64,000 nucleotides of DNA from JBBATK01 sp044228285 (GTDB taxonomy: Bacteria > Bacteroidota > Ignavibacteria > Kapaibacteriales > NICIL-2): positions 8,204 through 72,203 of the forward strand of contig JBGAVD010000008.1 in NCBI GenBank assembly GCA_044228285.1. Direction: 5' to 3'. The notes below the pieces were generated by a model that did not search any database, was not told the origin of the DNA, and saw only the letters and a list, made by a program, of their open reading frames with translations. Both the position numbers and the translations under genes were made by a program. How positions within the stretch are numbered: position 1 is the stretch's first letter; each line of letters opens with the position of its first letter. This document shows positions 59,136 through 64,000 of the stretch, piece by piece.

Positions 59136-61217
59136 TTAGCGAATGATGCTTATTGGTAGCGTCATCATTGCGCCGCCAGATGAAATACGAGCAAAGTACA
59201 AGCCACTGCTGACCTTGGCGCCGCTAGCTGAGAGAGTGTTCCAGACAAAGGTCTGCTCACCTGAAGTGCAAATGCCATCGGAGATCGTAGCGATGTATTC
59301 ACCCAATGCAGAGTAGATTTCTACACGAACTGGCTTTGCTGCGAAATCGGAGTTGAGCGTTATTCGAAGGTGAACGATATCGCTTGCTGGGCTAGGATAG
59401 ACAGACCATTCCTGTACCTGTGCACTCAGGTCTGACACTGAGCTTGCTTTGTCCTTGTTCGGATCCGAATACAGTGCAGTGTACGGTGTGAGAATCTGGA
59501 AGCGTATAGAGAGATCGATGATTGCATCAACAAGCTCCTTGCGTTCACCAGCGAGAGCGATATCAGCAAGAAGTGAATTGATCTTCGCGCTGGCCCACAA
59601 GCGAGACACACTGCGATTGCCACCTTGTGATTCTAAAAAGTACTGATCTTTCGAGAGGGCAAACGCTGCATCGCTTACCATGCCACTTAAGGTCATTGGA
59701 TAGGTTCCACCTTTGCGATAGCGGCCCAGCTGCAGAACCTGCGCACCGTAGAACAAGTCAGGAAGCTGTTTTGGGAAGAGATCATAGTAGTCGAGCGTGC
59801 CATACTTTAACTGTAGGTTCGTGAGCACCGCACGGCTGAGACGTCCGAAGTTGTTAGCAATCACAACCGAGATACTATCCTCGTTGCTTATAAAGGTTGC
59901 ATAGCCACCAGAAGCTGTCGAAATGTTGTTAAGTAAGAAACGACTTGGCTCGTTGCCTATGCCGTAGGCGAAGAGGCGAACACCACTTTGCGCATGTGAC
60001 TTCACACTGGCGATAATCTTATTCGAGTCAAGCTCACCCCAGGATTGCATGCCGTCAGTGAGAAAAGCTACGACCTTCACTGTGCTATCGCGGAAAGTGT
60101 TTGCAAAACTTGCATCAAGAGCTGCGCTGATGTTCGTGAGTCCGGCTGCATTGACGTTCTTGCGAATGTAGTCGCGCGCTAGAGCAACATTATCTGAGTT
60201 AGCAACAACCAAGTCTGGCTGGAACTTTATAACGTTCGTGCTAAACAGCAGAATGTTGAAATAGTCTTGCTCATGCAGGTTATCCAGAAAGGCTTGCAAG
60301 CCAATGCGAAGTTGTTCAATGCGCTTGCCTTCCATACTGCTGGAGATATCGGCGCAAACAACAACGCTACGAGCTAAAGTTGCTTTGTTGATGTCGTCGG
60401 ATGGCACAACCCAGGTGGCAAAGAAGCCGTCGTCTCCGATGCTGTCTTGCACTGCCGGCATATAGCACAAGACATTGACATTGAGATCAGCACGTTTGTA
60501 CTCAAAGTCTAAACGATAGTTACGATCAGGACTAAAGTGTTCATCGCCGTAGCTGATCTGATACTCACGACTAGATATTTTACTGATTGCATTTTGTGCG
60601 CTTGTACCATGCGATGGTGAGCTGATAGTAGTGATGTCGGATGACGTTCGAAGATGAATCTTCAGCGATACACGGTCAAGAGGAGCGGGCGATAATCCCG
60701 TTGTGTTCAGCAGAAAATCGTAGCGCATGACGTTAAAGTTGTAAGGCAGCAGTTCTGTGTACGTAATGGAGAAGCGAACGTCGCTGTTTCGCTCCACCGG
60801 CGCAATGTTCAGCTTGAAGGTATTCTCACCAAAGTACTGGAGAAGGGCAGGATCCATATACTTACGAATGGTGGCATCGTATGCAGCCTGAGCTTCTTTC
60901 TTCTCACGAATGTTCGCCACATACTTCTTTCCATTGAACCAGTAGACCAATTCAGTGATCACAGCACCTGGAGGAAGAGGGAATACATAGGTAGCTTCAA
61001 CCAAGTTGAATTGTGAAGCGTCGTTGTGGAAGACTTGCTCAACGGTAGTGGTCGCTACTTGATTGTCGATGGTGCAGGTTGCATCAAAGGTCTTCATCGA
61101 CATCAAGGTAAAAGTCTGCGTACTCCGCAGCTCACGGATATACAATGCCCCAACGGCAAAGGCGTGTTGCGCACAAAACACTAAGGCGCTAACAATAAAG
61201 AGAACGAGCTTTTTCAT
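59136..61217 (-). CDS. VIT-vWA T9SS secreted protein 2
   Basis: 693 aa from ATG 61217. Signal peptide KLVLFIVSALVFCAQHAFA. VIT domain: TCTIDNQVATTTVEQVFHND, ATYVFPLPPGAVITELVYWFNGKKYVANIREKKEAQAAYDA. vWA domain with MIDAS VVCADISSSMEGKRIEQ, AGLTNISAALDA and VVAFLTDGMQSW. T9SS type A at the end (VYPSPASDIVHLRI, GAKVSSGLYFARISSG, ending LPISIIR). It shares domain order with the gene 128 bases downstream. The VIT domain keeps the classical K-x-x-A-Y region (EKKEAQAAYDATIRKY), missing in the paralogue, where the loop is Ser/Gly-rich. Confidence 0.9.
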   Translation of the reverse strand: MKKLVLFIVSALVFCAQHAFAVGALYIRELRSTQTFTLMSMKTFDATCTIDNQVATTTVEQVFHNDASQFNLVEATYVFPLPPGAVITELVYWFNGKKYVANIREKKEAQAAYDATIRKYMDPALLQYFGENTFKLNIAPVERNSDVRFSITYTELLPYNFNVMRYDFLLNTTGLSPAPLDRVSLKIHLRTSSDITTISSPSHGTSAQNAISKISSREYQISYGDEHFSPDRNYRLDFEYKRADLNVNVLCYMPAVQDSIGDDGFFATWVVPSDDINKATLARSVVVCADISSSMEGKRIEQLRIGLQAFLDNLHEQDYFNILLFSTNVIKFQPDLVVANSDNVALARDYIRKNVNAAGLTNISAALDASFANTFRDSTVKVVAFLTDGMQSWGELDSNKIIASVKSHAQSGVRLFAYGIGNEPSRFLLNNISTASGGYATFISNEDSISVVIANNFGRLSRAVLTNLQLKYGTLDYYDLFPKQLPDLFYGAQVLQLGRYRKGGTYPMTLSGMVSDAAFALSKDQYFLESQGGNRSVSRLWASAKINSLLADIALAGERKELVDAIIDLSIRFQILTPYTALYSDPNKDKASSVSDLSAQVQEWSVYPSPASDIVHLRITLNSDFAAKPVRVEIYSALGEYIATISDGICTSGEQTFVWNTLSASGAKVSSGLYFARISSGGAMMTLPISIIR

Positions 61218-61739
61218 AATGACTCCAGAGTAGATAAAGGTGTTGTCGCTTTTCATCGATCAGTGCCATTCACTTGACGGCAGCTGATCACGGGTGCAAT
61301 CTGCAGCATCTATGCACAACCTAACCTTAGCAATACCTTAGCAATGCTGGGGGAAGTTCATAGGACGATATTAGCGCAAAGCAAGCATGGATGCGGCTTA
61401 GAGGGAAGTTGGCAGCAGATATGAGTACCTTAACGGTTTGAGGTGCAGGAACACCAAGGGTGCTTCTTTCCCTGAACCTGTCTCAAGGAGGAAGGTTTAT
61501 CTTAGGCTCGCTGAATGCTACGATAGAGAAGTAGAGGGCAGGGTAAATGGTGCATTGAACGATGCCAGCGCTTTGACGGGCTGGGCGGGGATACAGGGCG
61601 ACTTCTTCTTTAACCGTCTGCCTGCGGCAGCCGCTTTCGTCGAACAGTCGAGCAGATCTGTGGGACATGCGGACAGTACCGAGAGGTAGCTCTTTGCGGT
61701 ACTGCTGAACTCATCGCCTTTGGATAGAGCTCGAGAGCT
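61218..61739. other. 522-base gap with degenerate repeat-like sequence
   Basis: No credible gene; the plus frame 61438-61689 and its antisense have no domain features. The stretch has G/C-rich fragments (CTGCCTGCGGCAG at 61618-61630, CCCTGAACCTGTCTCAAGG at about 61470-61488) of the kind seen in dispersed intergenic palindromes of other bacteria. Bases 61600-61641 match 45633-45674 in inverted orientation at about 80%. I would treat it as decayed element sequence. Confidence 0.5.
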
Positions 61740-63506
61740 TTAGGTAGGGCGACCAGATTTTGTCGTCGTGACTTTAGGGGCATCGTAGCCAACGATGAAG
61801 GCTGAGAGGTTCTCACCTTCGCCCAGACCCAATTTCTTTCGGATGCGAGCTCTGTATACTTCTACGCTTTTAAATGAGACACAGAGGAAGTCAGCAATTT
61901 CCTTGGTGTTGAGGTTCAGTTTGAGCAGCGAGCAGATTTTGATTTCAGTAGGAGTAAGGTTCTTGAACTCAGCGCTGAGTTTGTGGAGGAAGTCTTGGTG
62001 AAAATCTGATAGCTGCTTTGTCACGCCCTCCATCTGTTTATCGCCACGAAGGTGCTCTTCGATCATGCGAAGCAGTTCGCGTAGACTCTCTGGGTTGGCT
62101 TCAGAGCCGCTACGACTCAAACTTTGGATGCGTTGTTTGAGGGCAGAGATTACTTCATTCTTTTGTGCGAGCGACAGAGCAGAGGCGTTGAGGTCTTTGC
62201 TTTTGCTTTCCAGTTGGGCGCGATACTGCTCACTTTGTTGTCGGATCAGTTCCCGGTCTCTTTCCACTTTCGCAATATCAACGCGGTACTTCAGATCCTG
62301 TACTTTTCTCGAGGTCATTTGTTGTTCCAGGCGCGACTGAGCATCCTGTGCTTTTCGTACATGTCGAAGTGCTTTGCGTAGATCTTGTCTGCGCTCATAG
62401 AGTTCAGAGTACAAACGATGAGTTTGCACTTGCGTATGCAGGATGTCATGTTTCTCACTCAAGTCAAGCGCATTCATTAGGTGAGTTTGAGCCTCTTTCT
62501 CTTTCTTTGATCGAAACAGGGCTTCAGCCAGACTTAAATGGTAACCAGCATGTTCCGCGTAGTTATCGGTTTTCTGAATGTTGACCAGAGCTTGCTCATA
62601 GGCTTTGACAGCTAAAGCAGCTTTGTGCAGACTACTGTAGATACGTCCACTGACGGTATAGCTGCGTGCTATGTTGCGGGCGTCTTTTAGCTCAGCAAAC
62701 TGTGCGCGCTCAAAGAGCTCGGCGATCAGAATACGCACCTGGGCTTGTCCAGCCAAGTCATTGGAGTCGGAATAAATCTTCAGTGCAGAATTGAAGAACT
62801 GTTGTGCCTCATGAAACTTCCCGATGCGCTGATTGAGCGATCCAATTTCTCGGAGGGCAAAAGCTTCACCGCGTGCTGACTGCGCTTTACGGTGCATTTC
62901 GAGACTACGCTCCATCCACTGCAGACCCTTATCGTTCTCGCCCATTTCCATGAACATTTGTCCAAGGTTGCCAGACACCGCAGCAATTCCTGCTTCATCA
63001 TTATGCAGTTCCAAGAGTTCCAAACACTCAGAGTAGGTCTCGAAGGCTTTGAACTTATTATTCAGCGTGGTATAGACTACTGCCAGATTAATAAGCACAA
63101 GAGCACGGTTCGTATTGTCTTGACTTTTTCGAAAAAGCTCGCTGCTCTTTAGGTACGCAGCCATTGCTGCTTCGTGTTGTCCCAGACGTAAGTAGCAGAC
63201 GCCTAAGTTTTGCCAGGTACGTCCGGCTGCATTATGATCTCGCAGTTTCTCATACAGTTTCAGCGCGCGTTCCAGGTGCTCGATCGCGGCAGCGTAGCTG
63301 CGCGCGTAATAAAAACTCAAACCGAGAGTTCGAGTACTGAGAGCAATCAATTCCTTAGAGCGTTGCAACTCCGCCAACTTTAAAGCTTCAGTAGCTGCCC
63401 GCTGTGCTTCGGTGGGATTATGAGGGTTGTTGCTGCTTGCGTACTCCACATAGCGTCGTATGCGGGTGGGTACGTGACGAATTGATGCAAGTTCTTTAAG
63501 CGACAT
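61740..63506 (-). CDS. TPR-coiled-coil regulator with C-terminal LuxR-type HTH
   Basis: 588 aa. At least eight TPR units span about 50-390 (AGRTWQNLGVCYLRLGQHEAAMAAYLKS; NRALVLINLAVVYTTLNNKFKAFETYSECLE; AGIAAVSGNLGQMFMEMGENDKGLQWMERS; ALREIGSLNQRIGKFHEAQQFFNSALKIY; AVKAYEQALVNIQ). A coiled coil covers about 395-470. The HTH reads LTPTEIKICSLLKLNLNTKEIADFLCVSFKSVEVYRARIRKKLGL. Cytoplasmic; same domain order as the protein at 21595, so it is a paralogue or close relative. The usual sensory ligand is unknown; TPRs probably bind a peptide or protein. The product probably senses and regulates transcription. Confidence 0.88.
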   Translation of the reverse strand: MSLKELASIRHVPTRIRRYVEYASSNNPHNPTEAQRAATEALKLAELQRSKELIALSTRTLGLSFYYARSYAAAIEHLERALKLYEKLRDHNAAGRTWQNLGVCYLRLGQHEAAMAAYLKSSELFRKSQDNTNRALVLINLAVVYTTLNNKFKAFETYSECLELLELHNDEAGIAAVSGNLGQMFMEMGENDKGLQWMERSLEMHRKAQSARGEAFALREIGSLNQRIGKFHEAQQFFNSALKIYSDSNDLAGQAQVRILIAELFERAQFAELKDARNIARSYTVSGRIYSSLHKAALAVKAYEQALVNIQKTDNYAEHAGYHLSLAEALFRSKKEKEAQTHLMNALDLSEKHDILHTQVQTHRLYSELYERRQDLRKALRHVRKAQDAQSRLEQQMTSRKVQDLKYRVDIAKVERDRELIRQQSEQYRAQLESKSKDLNASALSLAQKNEVISALKQRIQSLSRSGSEANPESLRELLRMIEEHLRGDKQMEGVTKQLSDFHQDFLHKLSAEFKNLTPTEIKICSLLKLNLNTKEIADFLCVSFKSVEVYRARIRKKLGLGEGENLSAFIVGYDAPKVTTTKSGRPT

Positions 63507-64000
63507 AATTCGATCCTGAAGGCTTTATGAGGGCTCGCATTGTTCAGTACGGCTAATGTAGAGCAATAGGTGGAAGTGCGGCGTACACTTCATCGTGGAT
63601 TGTGTTGATGGTCTCGTTGTGATACTAGATGTCCAAATGCATATTGTATAGCACAAGTCGTCTGAGTTCATTTCCCTGAGCTCCATTTGAAGTAGAGCAC
63701 TTAATTGAAGATGAATCACTACTTTTATGCTGAGCAACGGACCAGGTTTCAATGCCAAGAAATTCACGTGTCGTCCAGAATTGCTAAGGTCAAAACCTTC
63801 TTTGTTATCCCCAGAGCATTCGCATAATTTCTACAAAACTACTCTATTCTTGAGCCTGACGCTGTTAATTAGCGTTGTAAATTGCGTTCTATCATTCGAG
63901 ACTGTTAAGGTATTGCTATGGTCGGTTGCAGTGCGGGCCAGATATCTTGCTTATGAATGTAATGATAGAAACCACTGAACCGAGACTGCCATGAACTACC
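63507..64000. other. 494-base gap at the window end
   Basis: Gene-poor, containing the upstream region of the regulator at 61740. Frames at 63525-63767 and 63727-63978 carry no coding signal. ATGAACTACC at 63991 may start a gene running off the window. Confidence 0.45.

Noticed and set aside
61438..61689. 83-codon frame in the gap before the TPR regulator
   Set aside because: No domain or conserved feature; the stretch resembles degenerate repeat sequence.
63727..63978. 83-codon frame at the window end
   Set aside because: No clear start signal or domain; hydrophobic run only.

Overview
The window looks like a chromosome segment from a non-flagellate, Gram-negative member of the Bacteroidota/Chlorobi side of the FCB superphylum; I would guess a Candidatus Kapabacteria or Ignavibacteria relative. 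The reasons are nine secreted proteins ending in type IX secretion (T9SS) type-A sorting domains, many envelope lipoproteins, atpD-atpC split from the rest of the ATP synthase, AT-rich -7 boxes of the TAnnTTTG type in two places, and moderate GC. This placement is inference from gene content; there is no rRNA here. I saw no tRNA, rRNA, CRISPR array, intact insertion sequence or phage gene.

Layout. 1-4.2 kb: an ECF sigma-factor gene cut by the window edge and broken by an in-frame stop, a small anchored HMA-like protein, an exported truncated haemoglobin and two ABC-2 permeases. 4.2-11 kb: DinB, HNH nuclease, alpha/beta hydrolase, a large propeller T9SS protein, ribH and a PHP phosphoesterase. 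11-16.2 kb: a DUF1800/DUF1501 pair, a cluster of palindromic repeats and an unusual pentapeptide ion channel. 16.2-18.3 kb (minus strand): fliW-csrA-response regulator-rfaE2. 18.5-23.8 kb: a BamA-like barrel, then two LuxR-type HTH regulators flanking a beta-trefoil-like protein, and a small acidic protein. 23.9-27.1 kb: two T9SS cargo genes (choice-of-anchor D; cyclophilin with FN3).

27.3-31.7 kb is the most system-like block: DUF350 membrane protein, a glutathionylspermidine-synthase-like ATP-grasp ligase with an extra C-terminal domain, a tail-anchored SH3-like protein and an unknown soluble protein, in one tight operon. 32-35.6 kb: a lipoprotein, atpD-atpC and a dense array of a second palindromic repeat family. 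35.7-45.2 kb: sialidase-like and IgGFc-binding-like T9SS proteins, hutH, a GH5 enzyme bracketed by the first repeat family, and DUF2130. 45.8-52.9 kb: secreted proteins, ubiE/menG, glgA, and a DUF4270-like lipoprotein translationally coupled to an outer-membrane barrel. 53-57 kb: GIY-YIG protein, a voltage-gated channel with an atypical filter, rlpA, DUF3108 and MgtC. 57-63.5 kb: two VIT-vWA T9SS proteins and a third TPR/LuxR regulator.

Core metabolism (riboflavin, menaquinone, glycogen, ATP synthase, heptose) is interleaved with a large secreted and cell-surface repertoire. Gene-poor gaps of 300-970 bases hold repeats, terminators or nothing recognisable.
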